A stretch of 35,729 nucleotides of DNA from Minisyncoccota bacterium (GCA_021209525.1 JAJOIF010000004.1:1-35729), one strand, 5' to 3'; shown: positions 7,151 through 14,114, counted from the stretch's first letter. Translations and numbers: made by a program. The notes: generated by a model from the sequence alone, not told the origin.

Positions 7151-8314
7151 ATGCGCATTCTTGCTATTGAAACAAGTTGCGATGAAACGTCGGTGAGTAT
7201 TGTGGACATTGATGATACTCATTACACTATTCTCGCACATAGTATTTGGTCACAAATACATCTCCACAAAGAATTTGGGGGTGTATTTCCTGCTGTGGCT
7301 CAACGCGCTCACGCAGAACACTTACCAAAAATGATTACCCAGGCGCTCTTTGATGCAGGGTATCCTATTGGAACAAAAACTTCTGGGAATTCGCTCGACA
7401 CAAGCCTTATGGCACCTTTTTTGGAACGCTACCCGGAAACACAAGCGCACTTAGAACGAGATCTTGCACATACAGAAATTCCTGATATTGATGCTCTTGC
7501 GGTAACCTACGGGCCTGGACTTGAACCTGCTCTCTGGGTTGGTATTAGCGTTGCGCAAGCATTATCTGTGCTCTGGAATATACCGCTCATTCCTGTAAAT
7601 CACATGGAGGGGCACATAGCATCAGCATATATACCAAACCTCGAACATGGCATGAGACATAAACGCATGCCATGCATCTACCCTGCCTGCGCCCTCCTTA
7701 TTTCCGGAGGTCATACAGAATTTGTAGAAATGCATGCGCACAATCAATTTCGTGTTATCGGCGCGACGCGCGATGATGCTGTGGGTGAAGCTTTCGATAA
7801 GGTGGCTCGACTCATCGGACTCCCATATCCAGGAGGTCCGCATATTGAAAAAGCTGCTGGGCAAGCAGGCGTCCTTGACGATATTTCATTTCCTCGCCCC
7901 ATGCTCCACACCCAAGATTTCGACATGTCTTTTTCTGGACTCAAGACAGCAGTGCGTTATTTTGTCCAAGATATTCATGGGACAATTACTGACACGCTCA
8001 AGGGATCTATTGCGCGCGCATTTCAAGATGCTGTTACAGATGTGCTCGCCACGAAAACCAAGCGTGTATGCGAAACTTATCACCCACAAACATTTATTGT
8101 TGCAGGGGGTGTATCTGCCAATACTCACATCAAAGACGCACTTATACAAACCATACATGCATATAATCCGAAATGCACCGTTATTTTTCCACCAAAAGCA
8201 TTGGCAACTGATAATGCACTCATGATTGCATGTGCTGCATATGATGCATATATGCGAGGCGACCATACACGAATCAATCCTATTACAGCAGATGGAAATC
8301 TGGCGCTTGGGTGA
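7151..8314 (+). CDS. tsaD: tRNA threonylcarbamoyladenosine synthase subunit TsaD
   Basis: TsaD transfers the threonylcarbamoyl group to A37 of tRNAs that read ANN codons, together with TsaB, TsaE and TsaC/Sua5; none of those partners is in this window. The ASKHA-fold markers are present: IETSCDETSVSIV at the start, the metal-binding pair HMEGH (His151, His155), SGGHTEF, DDAVGEAFDKVARLIGLPYPGGP, FSGLKTAVRY, VAGGVSANTHI and ATDNALMI. At 387 residues it is longer than the usual 330-350 because about 38 extra residues (about 71-108, including SGNSLDTSLMAPFLERYPET) sit between the first helix pair and the IDALAVTYGPG strand. It ends in TGA, which shows that TGA is used as a stop here. The start at 7151 is chosen because the conserved MRILAIETSCDE begins there and the promoter lies just upstream. 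Confidence 0.96.
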   Translation: MRILAIETSCDETSVSIVDIDDTHYTILAHSIWSQIHLHKEFGGVFPAVAQRAHAEHLPKMITQALFDAGYPIGTKTSGNSLDTSLMAPFLERYPETQAHLERDLAHTEIPDIDALAVTYGPGLEPALWVGISVAQALSVLWNIPLIPVNHMEGHIASAYIPNLEHGMRHKRMPCIYPACALLISGGHTEFVEMHAHNQFRVIGATRDDAVGEAFDKVARLIGLPYPGGPHIEKAAGQAGVLDDISFPRPMLHTQDFDMSFSGLKTAVRYFVQDIHGTITDTLKGSIARAFQDAVTDVLATKTKRVCETYHPQTFIVAGGVSANTHIKDALIQTIHAYNPKCTVIFPPKALATDNALMIACAAYDAYMRGDHTRINPITADGNLALG

Positions 8315-8342
8315 GAAAAATCACATACAGTTTTTTATTGTA

Positions 8343-8373
8343 GTCGCACCACCTGCGACCGCGGTGGTTTTTT
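8343..8373 (+). terminator. Terminator with a competing hairpin after tsaD
   Basis: ACCACC (8348-8353) pairs with GGTGGT (8363-8368), followed by a T run, forming a terminator. The same CCACC can instead be the loop of a second perfect stem, GTCGCA (8343-8348) with TGCGAC (8354-8359). The two structures exclude each other. Confidence 0.7.
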
Positions 8374-8472
8374 ATCAATATCCTAGCACTCTGCATTGAT
8401 CAAAATAATTTCTATTATTCGGCGAAAATACTTTCCTGTGAGCACAGATAATACCTCAGGATTTTCATTGGA

Positions 8473-8512
8473 ATTTAGTGCTTGGTGCTTGGTGCTTTAT
8501 ATTTGGTGCTTC
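8473..8512 (+). repeat. Intergenic TTGGTGCTT repeat upstream of valS
   Basis: TGGAATTTAG is followed by tandem GTGCTTG copies and ATTTGGTGCTT. The same ATTTGGTGCTT word stands upstream of the cysteine desulfurase promoter near 33300. In both places TTGGTG falls at the -35 position. Read as protein, this stretch creates a false N-terminal extension of valS. Confidence 0.6.
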
Positions 8513-8532
8513 CCCTTACCTCATGCTATACT
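8503..8532 (+). promoter_or_regulatory. Promoter of valS
   Basis: TTGGTG lies 18 bases before TATACT with an upstream TGC. The -10 ends 8 bases before the ATG at 8541, so the mRNA is predicted leaderless. Confidence 0.6.
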
Positions 8533-8540
8533 ATCCTCAT

Positions 8541-11279
8541 ATGCATGAAAAATTCTTACAACCTTATAACCCCAAAGATACCGAAGACCGCATCTACACC
8601 CTCTGGGAAGAAAGCGGTATGTTCAACCCTGATCACGCAGTACGCATGGGGGTAACTGACCCCAAGGCAGAAGCCTTCTCTATAGTACTCCCCCCACCTA
8701 ATGTTACTGGGCAATTACACCTCGGCCATGCGGGAATGCTCACTATTGAAGATATCATGGTGCGCTTTCATCGCATGGATGGCAAGAAAACACTGTGGAT
8801 TCCCGGCACCGATCATGCCGCTATTGCCACACAATCAAAAGTAGAGAAATTACTTGCCAAAGACAATATTCGCAGACACGATCTTGGGCGTGATGCATTT
8901 TTAGAGCACGTACAAGCCTTTGCGCACGCTTCTCAAGAAACTATCTTGCATCAAGTAAAAAAAATGGGGGCGTCTATTGATTGGTCACGCCTTGCCTTTA
9001 CTCTTGATGATGAGCGCGAAAAAGCAGTACATACCGCATTTATACGCATGTATCATGACGGACTCATTTACCAAAAAGAACGCATTGTAAACTGGGACCC
9101 CAAGGGACAAACGGTTATTTCAGACGATGAAGTCGTTCACGAAGAGCGCGCGGGAATGATGTATACATTCAAGTATAGCGCTGATTTCCCTATTGCTATT
9201 GCAACAACGCGTCCTGAAACAAAACTCGGCGATACTGGTGTTGCAGTGCACCCCAATGATCCTCGCTACCAAGCATATATTGGCAAGACATATACATGCA
9301 CCTTTGCTGGGCAAGAACTTGAAATACGTATTGTTGCCGACGAAGCTGTTGATCCTGAATTTGGAACAGGTGCTGTAGGTCTCACACCAGCGCATAGCAT
9401 GACTGACTGGGAAATCGCAGAGAGACATGACTTACCCATGAAAAAAGTCATTAATGAATATGCAAAAATGACTGTGGGTATGGAAGGTGTTCTCGGTCAA
9501 AAAACGACCGTAGCACGAGAAGCTATTGTTGCATGGATACGAGAGCAAGGACTCCTTGAAAAAGAAGAATCCATTACTCAAAATATATCTACTGCGGAAC
9601 GCACCGGTGGTATTATTGAACCACTTCCTAAAATGCAGTGGTGGATTGATACAGAAAAGAAAATTATTATTCCTCACAATACTATTCCAGGACTTGATCC
9701 GCAGACACCGTATTCACTCAAAGAAGTAATGCTTCATGTTGTACAGTCAGGCGCAACAAACATTCTCCCTGATCGTTTTGAAAAAGTCTATTACCACTGG
9801 ATTGAAAAGTTGCGTCCATGGAATATTTCTCGTCAAATTTGGTATGGTCATCGTATTCCTGTATGGTACACCAAAGAAGGCGCACCTGTCTTACCCAAAG
9901 AACAAAAACTCGTCTTTATGCGCCACGGCCAAAGCGAGTACAATGTAGCAGGTAAAATCCAAGGACAGTACAATGCGCCCCTTACTGAAACAGGGCGAGA
10001 ACAGGCACGCACTGCAGCGGCATCGCTTGTAGGTACTTCATTTTCAAAAATTATTTGCTCTGACCTTGATCGTGCTCACGAGACAGCAAACATTATCGCC
10101 AAGGAACTTGGTCTCTCTGTAGAGGTATGGCCCGAGCTTCGTGAAATTGATGCGGGAACATTATCTGGTGCGCCACATCACGAAACGCTCGACACACTTG
10201 CATATGTTATCCAGTCAGGAACCGGAGAAACACTTGCAGAACTCGAGGCTCGCGCTCGCATTGTGGTAGAAAAAATTAAAAACATGAATACCAGCGAGGA
10301 CATTCTTTTTGTTGGACATAGCACATTTACCTCGCTGGTATTTGCCGTGTGGCATAATATTCCTGCGCAAGATTTTCTTGCAAAACATGGCGTATGGGAA
10401 TTATCACACACAGAAACCGAACAAATTATTCGCCTTCATTACCCTACTGACGAAACCTTGACTCAAGACGAAGACACGCTTGATACATGGTTTTCTTCTG
10501 GACTCTGGACATTTTCAACTATGGGGTGGCCTGACAGTAGTCAGGATCTCAAAGAATTTCACCCGACAAGTGTTCTTGAAACAGGGTATGATATTATCTT
10601 CTTTTGGGTGGCACGCATGATTCTTATGACGACATATCTCTTGGGTACAGTGCCATTCAAGACCGTTTATTTCCACGGACTCGTACGAGACGAGCAAGGA
10701 CGCAAAATCAGTAAATCGTTGGGTAATAATATTGACCCTCTGGAACTCATTAATGACTATGGGGCTGATGCTGTGCGCATGGCGCTCATTATTGGTACAG
10801 GTCCTGGTCAAGATTCAAAAATAGGCGAAAATAAAATCAAAGCATATAAAAAATTTGCAAACAAACTCTGGAATATTAGTCGTTTCATTTTAGAACAAAC
10901 ACATGAAGTGGCTTATATACCTGATTATACATATCACGCAGATGATCAGAAACTCCTTGATGCACAACGCGCACTCATTACTGAAATCACCGAAGAGATG
11001 CGTAACTATAAATATTATCTCGTAGGAGAAAAACTCTACCACTATATGTGGCACACATTGGCGGATGATATTATCGAAGACAGCAAGGCTATCTTTGCCG
11101 CAGATGATACCCAAAAGAAATTATCACGACAGCAATTCCTTATTCATACACTGAGCACATGCCTCAAGACGCTGCATCCATTCATGCCCTACATTACCGA
11201 AGAAATTTGGCAACTCATTCCTGATCACCACAAAGATAATAGTCATATGCTTATGGTACAAGCATGGCCTCAAAAATAG
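8541..11279 (+). CDS. valS: Valyl-tRNA synthetase with inserted histidine-phosphatase domain
   Basis: This 912-residue enzyme charges tRNA-Val. The class I core is intact: PPPNVTGQLHLGH (HIGH motif at 60-63), the CP1 editing domain (ATTRPETKLGDTG, FGTGAVGLTPAHSMTDWEI), RQIWYGHRIPVWY, DTLDTWFSSGLW from 645, and KISKS at 722-726. Between GHRIPVWY and DTLDTWFSS, where ValRS normally has a short loop or zinc-ribbon-like piece, lie about 190 residues (about 450-638) forming a histidine-phosphatase (phosphoglycerate-mutase superfamily) domain. It has VFMRHGQSEYN (Arg461, His462), PLTETGREQA, SDLDRAHETA (Arg511), LREIDAG (Glu535) and FVGHSTF (His593), all the expected catalytic residues. The protein ends at PFMPYITEEIWQLI... 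QAWPQK, so the usual C-terminal coiled-coil tRNA-binding arm is missing. The start at 8541 follows the promoter; an earlier in-frame start at 8478 would translate an intergenic repeat. Catalysis by both parts is inferred from motifs. Confidence 0.97.
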   Translation: MHEKFLQPYNPKDTEDRIYTLWEESGMFNPDHAVRMGVTDPKAEAFSIVLPPPNVTGQLHLGHAGMLTIEDIMVRFHRMDGKKTLWIPGTDHAAIATQSKVEKLLAKDNIRRHDLGRDAFLEHVQAFAHASQETILHQVKKMGASIDWSRLAFTLDDEREKAVHTAFIRMYHDGLIYQKERIVNWDPKGQTVISDDEVVHEERAGMMYTFKYSADFPIAIATTRPETKLGDTGVAVHPNDPRYQAYIGKTYTCTFAGQELEIRIVADEAVDPEFGTGAVGLTPAHSMTDWEIAERHDLPMKKVINEYAKMTVGMEGVLGQKTTVAREAIVAWIREQGLLEKEESITQNISTAERTGGIIEPLPKMQWWIDTEKKIIIPHNTIPGLDPQTPYSLKEVMLHVVQSGATNILPDRFEKVYYHWIEKLRPWNISRQIWYGHRIPVWYTKEGAPVLPKEQKLVFMRHGQSEYNVAGKIQGQYNAPLTETGREQARTAAASLVGTSFSKIICSDLDRAHETANIIAKELGLSVEVWPELREIDAGTLSGAPHHETLDTLAYVIQSGTGETLAELEARARIVVEKIKNMNTSEDILFVGHSTFTSLVFAVWHNIPAQDFLAKHGVWELSHTETEQIIRLHYPTDETLTQDEDTLDTWFSSGLWTFSTMGWPDSSQDLKEFHPTSVLETGYDIIFFWVARMILMTTYLLGTVPFKTVYFHGLVRDEQGRKISKSLGNNIDPLELINDYGADAVRMALIIGTGPGQDSKIGENKIKAYKKFANKLWNISRFILEQTHEVAYIPDYTYHADDQKLLDAQRALITEITEEMRNYKYYLVGEKLYHYMWHTLADDIIEDSKAIFAADDTQKKLSRQQFLIHTLSTCLKTLHPFMPYITEEIWQLIPDHHKDNSHMLMVQAWPQK
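9888..10455 (+). other. Histidine-phosphatase domain nested inside valS
   Basis: This marks the DNA for the inserted domain. Its reading frame is continuous with the synthetase on both sides, no stop or frameshift occurs, and its base composition looks like that of the flanking synthetase DNA. The RHG motif is at 9921-9929 and the second catalytic His codon at 10317-10319. Close relatives of the domain by motif are broad-specificity phosphatases (cobalamin-type or phosphoglycerate-mutase-like); the substrate cannot be read from sequence. Confidence 0.9.
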
Positions 11280-11288
11280 TGTTATACT
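11280..11288 (+). promoter_or_regulatory. Extended -10 TGTTATACT, prsW-like gene
   Basis: The box starts at the base right after the valS stop codon and ends 9 bases before the ATG at 11298. Confidence 0.5.
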
Positions 11289-11297
11289 GTACGATGT

Positions 11298-12008
11298 ATG
11301 TTTGATGGTATATCGGTAACAATATTTTTCTATGCACTCCTAGGAGGCGTTATCCCTACCATTATTTGGCTTAGTTTCTGGTTGCGCGAAGATAGCACCA
11401 AAGACCCTGAACCCCCCTTTCTTCTCATGCTTACTTTTATTGGAGGTATGCTTGTGGTACCTCTTGTTATTCCTATAGAAAATGTCGTCTACAATTCCCT
11501 TTTTTCTTCCGAACTTGCCCTCGGTATTAATGCATTTATTGAAGAATTTGGTAAGTTCATTGTGGTCGCACTTATTGCATTTGGAACTCAATTTGTTGAC
11601 GAGCCTCGTGATTATGCGCTCTATCTCATCACTGGCGGACTTGGTTTTGCGGCTCTTGAAAACACACTTTTCCTTCTCGAGACAATCTCTGCGCAAAATA
11701 TTGCTATTACCTTTTACACAGGTAATTTGCGTTTCTTGGGAGCAACGGTACTTCACGCTATTGCGAGTGCTTTTGTGGGTGTTTCTTTGGGGCTCGCATT
11801 CTACAAGAGTACGCCTATGAAATACCTCTATGGCGGCATGGGGCTCTTGGTGGCAACAGTGGTGCACGGGCTCTTTAATTACTTTATTTTACGCGCAACA
11901 TTTGAAAACATCCTCACTATTTTTGGATTTGTATGGTTTGCAGCTGTTATTATTCTTTTCCTCTTTGAAAAATTAAAGCAAATGAAGTATTATAGGGGTA
12001 CCGTATAA
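11298..12008 (+). CDS. PrsW-family intramembrane protease
   Basis: The 236-residue polytopic membrane protein has about seven to eight hydrophobic segments and the family motifs of PrsW/CAAX-like intramembrane proteases. These are FIEEFGK with Glu82-Glu83, GLGFAALENTLFL, RFLGATVLHAIASAFVG and VVHGLFNYF, giving the Glu-Glu, Glu-Asn and two-His pattern typical of the fold. In Bacillus, PrsW makes the first cut in the anti-sigma factor RsiW; no sigma or anti-sigma pair is present here, so the substrate is unknown. It lies 28 bases upstream of the Hsp20 gene, and the pairing hints at an envelope or heat-stress unit, though that is inference. Confidence 0.88.
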   Translation: MFDGISVTIFFYALLGGVIPTIIWLSFWLREDSTKDPEPPFLLMLTFIGGMLVVPLVIPIENVVYNSLFSSELALGINAFIEEFGKFIVVALIAFGTQFVDEPRDYALYLITGGLGFAALENTLFLLETISAQNIAITFYTGNLRFLGATVLHAIASAFVGVSLGLAFYKSTPMKYLYGGMGLLVATVVHGLFNYFILRATFENILTIFGFVWFAAVIILFLFEKLKQMKYYRGTV

Positions 12009-12036
12009 TATATTTTATTCATAATTATTTTTACAT

Positions 12037-12534
12037 ATGACACGCAAAAAATCTTTTTTTGAAAAACTCACCGGGAGTATGCGCATGCATGACGACATGC
12101 TCGAAGATGATGACGATATGATAGTGCCTCATGATTTTTCAGCACTTGACGCAGCACTTCATGCCGAAGAAGAGGAGCAAGACTTTTTTGAAGAAGAAGA
12201 CGAAGACCTTGAAGGAGAACTCACTGTAGATCTCTACCGTCAAGGCGATGCACTCGTCCTCAAGGCAATGACCTCAGGTGTACGCAAAGACGATCTTGAA
12301 ATTGCACTGACTCGCGAATCTATTACCATCCGCGGTGTGCGTCACGATGATAGCTATGTCGACAAAGACGCTTACTACTACCAGGAGCTCTATTGGGGAA
12401 CCTTTTCACGCACCCTTACCTTACCCGAAGAAATTGACGTCGATCAAGCAAAAGCAAAAGAAGAACACGGTCTCCTTACTATTGTGCTCCCACTTATTGA
12501 CAAAGAACGCCAAGCAAAACTTAAAGTACACTAA
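12037..12534 (+). CDS. Hsp20/alpha-crystallin small heat-shock protein
   Basis: The 165-residue protein has an unusual very acidic N-terminal region (about residues 17-68, with DDDDM and EEEEQDFFEEEDEDLEGE) followed by an alpha-crystallin domain from about 68 to 160. Domain signs are LTVDLYRQGDALVLKAMTSG, VRKDDLEIALTRESITIRG, the YYYQELYWGTFSRTLTLP block and GLLTIVLPL, the conserved GxLxIxLP strand. It holds unfolding proteins for refolding; clpB in the same window is a likely partner. It sits downstream of the PrsW-like gene with no visible terminator between, so co-transcription is likely. Confidence 0.9.
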   Translation: MTRKKSFFEKLTGSMRMHDDMLEDDDDMIVPHDFSALDAALHAEEEEQDFFEEEDEDLEGELTVDLYRQGDALVLKAMTSGVRKDDLEIALTRESITIRGVRHDDSYVDKDAYYYQELYWGTFSRTLTLPEEIDVDQAKAKEEHGLLTIVLPLIDKERQAKLKVH

Positions 12535-12556
12535 GACTGTACAACTTTTGTTTTTA

Positions 12557-12565
12557 TGCTACAAT
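12557..12565 (+). promoter_or_regulatory. Extended -10 TGCTACAAT
   Basis: The box ends 7 bases before the ATG at 12573, predicting a leaderless mRNA that may run on into tRNA-Phe. Confidence 0.5.
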
Positions 12566-12572
12566 AGATGGT

Positions 12573-12890
12573 ATGGATTCAGATATACAGAGATTACTAC
12601 AAGAAAATCTCAAATTATCTCGAGAAAATCACGAGATACTGAAGCAATTACAGCGCTATGAAAAAGTGCGCCGCTACAGCAAGGTTATATACTGGATCAT
12701 CATTATCTTTATTGTTCTTGGAGGATATTTTTATATTATTGACCCTCTTATTCAGAGACTGAATGAAGCTTATGATAGTTTCAATCAATCAGTGACTTCT
12801 ATTACCACCACTACACAAAGTGTACAAAATAGCGCTGGACAAGCATCGTCATTCATTGGAAATATCTTTAATCGCAACAATGCAGAGTAG
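12573..12890 (+). CDS. Single-span membrane protein, function unknown
   Basis: The 105-residue product has a heptad-rich N-terminal helix (LLQENLKLSRENHEILKQLQ), one membrane segment at about residues 38-58 (VIYWIIIIFIVLGGYFYII), and a Ser/Thr/Gln-rich tail (SITTTTQSVQNSAGQ). Small coiled-coil membrane proteins of this shape are frequent in Patescibacteria, but no family function is known to me. Only 5 bases separate its stop from tRNA-Phe, so both probably lie in one transcript. Confidence 0.75.
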   Translation: MDSDIQRLLQENLKLSRENHEILKQLQRYEKVRRYSKVIYWIIIIFIVLGGYFYIIDPLIQRLNEAYDSFNQSVTSITTTTQSVQNSAGQASSFIGNIFNRNNAE

Positions 12891-12895
12891 TATAT

Positions 12896-12972
12896 GCTGG
12901 GATAGCTCAGTTGGTTAGAGCATTTGCCTGAAGAGCAAAGGGTCGGCGGTTCGAGTCTGCCTCCCAGCACCA
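12896..12972 (+). tRNA. tRNA-Phe (GAA)
   Basis: The acceptor is GCTGGGA/TCCCAGC, the D stem GCTC/GAGC, the anticodon stem TTTGC/GCAAA with loop CTGAAGA (anticodon GAA), and the T arm GGCGG-TTCGAGT-CTGCC. The 3' end reads A-CCA, so CCA is encoded. Position 37 is G, so this tRNA is not a MiaA substrate and is expected to be methylated by TrmD-type enzymes instead. Confidence 0.95.
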
Positions 12973-13008
12973 AAAAAATAACACCTCTTTATGGGGGTGT
13001 TATTTTTT
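12973..13008 (+). terminator. Rho-independent terminator after tRNA-Phe
   Basis: AATAACACC pairs with GGTGTTATT, followed by a T run. Confidence 0.85.
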
Positions 13009-13051
13009 ATGCGAGATGTCTATTAAAATACCATGAATAGAATACTCTGTG

Positions 13052-13124
13052 TGCCACCACCAGGACTTGAACCTAGATCCGCTTCTTAGGAGGAAGCTGT
13101 TTTATCCTGTTAAACTATAGCAGC
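13052..13124 (-). tRNA. tRNA-Arg (CCT)
   Basis: On the minus strand the acceptor GCTGCTA pairs with TGGTGGC (three wobble pairs), the D stem is GTTT/AAAC, the anticodon stem GCTTC/GAAGC with loop CTCCTAA (anticodon CCT, codon AGG), and the T arm CTAGG-TTCAAGT-CCTGG. The discriminator is A and CCA is not encoded. It lies downstream of the glutaredoxin gene and may be read from that promoter. Confidence 0.9.
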
Positions 13125-13128
13125 AAAG

Positions 13129-13152
13129 GAAAAGCACGGATATGCCCGTGCT
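13129..13152 (-). terminator. Hairpin between glutaredoxin and tRNA-Arg
   Basis: On the minus strand AGCACGG and CCGTGCT form a 7-bp stem with loop GCATAT, followed by TTTCCTTT. The T run is interrupted, so it may be a partial terminator or a processing site ahead of tRNA-Arg. Confidence 0.6.
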
Positions 13153-13176
13153 GTATCCTACCAAATATTGGGATTT

Positions 13177-13413
13177 TTATGAAGTCCCCAAAAGACCTTC
13201 AATGCGTGGCTGATTAAAACCAATCACCATTTCGTCTTCAATGAAAATTACCGGGACTCCCATTTGTCCGCTACGCTCTACCATTTCTTGGCGTTTTGCG
13301 ATGTCTTCGGCAACATTATATTCTGTGTATTCAACTCCTTCTGAGTCAAAGTAATCTTTTGCAAGATTACAATAGTGACATGTTGGTGTTGAGTAAATCT
13401 CTACTTTTTTCAT
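13177..13413 (-). CDS. Glutaredoxin-like thiol oxidoreductase (NrdH type)
   Basis: The 78-residue single-domain thioredoxin-fold protein has the redox motif CHYC at 12-15 (YSTPTCHYCNLAK), the cis-proline segment MGVPVIFI with Pro54, and a GFNQPRIEGLL end typical of short glutaredoxins and NrdH-redoxins. It would reduce disulfides in ribonucleotide reductase or the peroxiredoxin also encoded in this window. The partner is inferred. It has a strong promoter with a perfect TATAAT and a leader of about 27 bases. Confidence 0.92.
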   Translation of the reverse strand: MKKVEIYSTPTCHYCNLAKDYFDSEGVEYTEYNVAEDIAKRQEMVERSGQMGVPVIFIEDEMVIGFNQPRIEGLLGTS

Positions 13414-13444
13414 ATATATATACTATTAAACTTGTAATAACTCT

Positions 13445-13473
13445 ATTATACCTATTCGTATACTGTAATGCAA
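13445..13473 (-). promoter_or_regulatory. Promoter of glutaredoxin gene
   Basis: On the minus strand TTGCAT and a perfect TATAAT are separated by 17 bases. Confidence 0.65.
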
Positions 13474-13793
13474 TAAATTTATGAGCAGGTTATATGATAA
13501 TTCTTTATGGCACTAGATGCAAGCAAATTCCAAATCTCAAAAAAACAAGATAACTGCAATTACTCACTCGCAGAATTTGTGAGTGAGTAACTTTTTACAC
13601 TCTATTGATTCATTCATACCATAACCCCATACTACACAGAAGGTACTCTTTCTTTTTTAGCAAAAAAGAAACAAAAGCTTCTCGAGCCGGCTCCTCTGCT
13701 CTTAAAAATATTGCTCGTATCCTGTAAGAGTAAAAACTCGCTAACATTCAGACAGTTGCTCTGGGGCGTGCCACGTCTGATCCCGTCTGATCT
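13474..13793. other. Gene-free stretch with hairpins
   Basis: No convincing gene lies here. It holds a terminator-like hairpin (13560-13596), an A/T hairpin TTTCTTTTTT-AGC-AAAAAAGAAA near 13648-13670, and a 9-base direct repeat CGTCTGATC twice at about 13774-13792 next to the FtsB-like stop codon. The part from 13670 on is richer in GC and may be a decayed coding remnant on the minus strand, but no family could be read. Confidence 0.5.
13560..13596 (+). terminator. Orphan terminator hairpin
   Basis: TTACTCACTC (13560-13569) and GAGTGAGTAA (13581-13590) are perfectly complementary over 10 bp and followed by CTTTTT. No plus-strand gene lies upstream back to tRNA-Phe, whose own terminator is at 12973-13008. 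It could end a small unannotated RNA. Confidence 0.65.
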
Positions 13794-14114
13794 CTACTGC
13801 TGCAGACCCTTGCTTTCGTCAATAAAGAGAATCATCTCTTCCCCGTCGCGAACAACAGGAAATTGAGTGCGTATAAGCTCTTCTTTGCCACGATCTGTCC
13901 TAAAAAACATAAGGTCTTCTTCGAGTTTTGCTTCTTGCTCTTGGACGCGTTGTAATTGTTCTTGCTGATCGAGATAGCGATCTCGCGCACGATCGTAATT
14001 TTGTTTAAAGCGAATAACAGAAATACCCACCAAAATAACGAGCACCACAATACCAAGTGCTATGAGCGGGCTATCGTACCAGAAATATTGTTTTTTTACT
14101 TGTATCTTTTTCAT
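13794..14114 (-). CDS. FtsB/DivIC-like septum formation initiator
   Basis: The 106-residue bitopic membrane protein has a short basic cytoplasmic start (MKKIQVKKQYF), one membrane helix at about residues 18-34 (IALGIVVLVILVGISVI), a coiled coil (about 36-75, QNYDRARDRYLDQQEQLQRVQEQEAKLEEDL) and a short C-terminal domain with RTDRGKEELIRTQFPVVRDGEEMILFID. That last block matches the E(A/E)R(E)xLG...PGE-IV-hhh ending of FtsB/DivIC proteins, which bridge the FtsQ-FtsL division complex. Its start codon overlaps the divergent promoter of the 34-residue peptide gene. Confidence 0.8.
   Translation of the reverse strand: MKKIQVKKQYFWYDSPLIALGIVVLVILVGISVIRFKQNYDRARDRYLDQQEQLQRVQEQEAKLEEDLMFFRTDRGKEELIRTQFPVVRDGEEMILFIDESKGLQQ

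Noticed and set aside
8312-8314. Possible TGA recoding as in Gracilibacteria
   Set aside because: TGA ends tsaD right after its conserved end, and no in-frame TGA occurs inside the recognised genes.
8478-8540. N-terminal extension of valS (MLGAWCFIFGASP...)
   Set aside because: It is the translated intergenic repeat and would begin upstream of the valS -10 box, so it cannot be part of a leaderless mRNA.
9888-10455. Intein or mobile intron inside valS
   Set aside because: There is no splice-type Cys/Ser start, no His-Asn end and no homing-nuclease motif; the segment carries complete histidine-phosphatase motifs.
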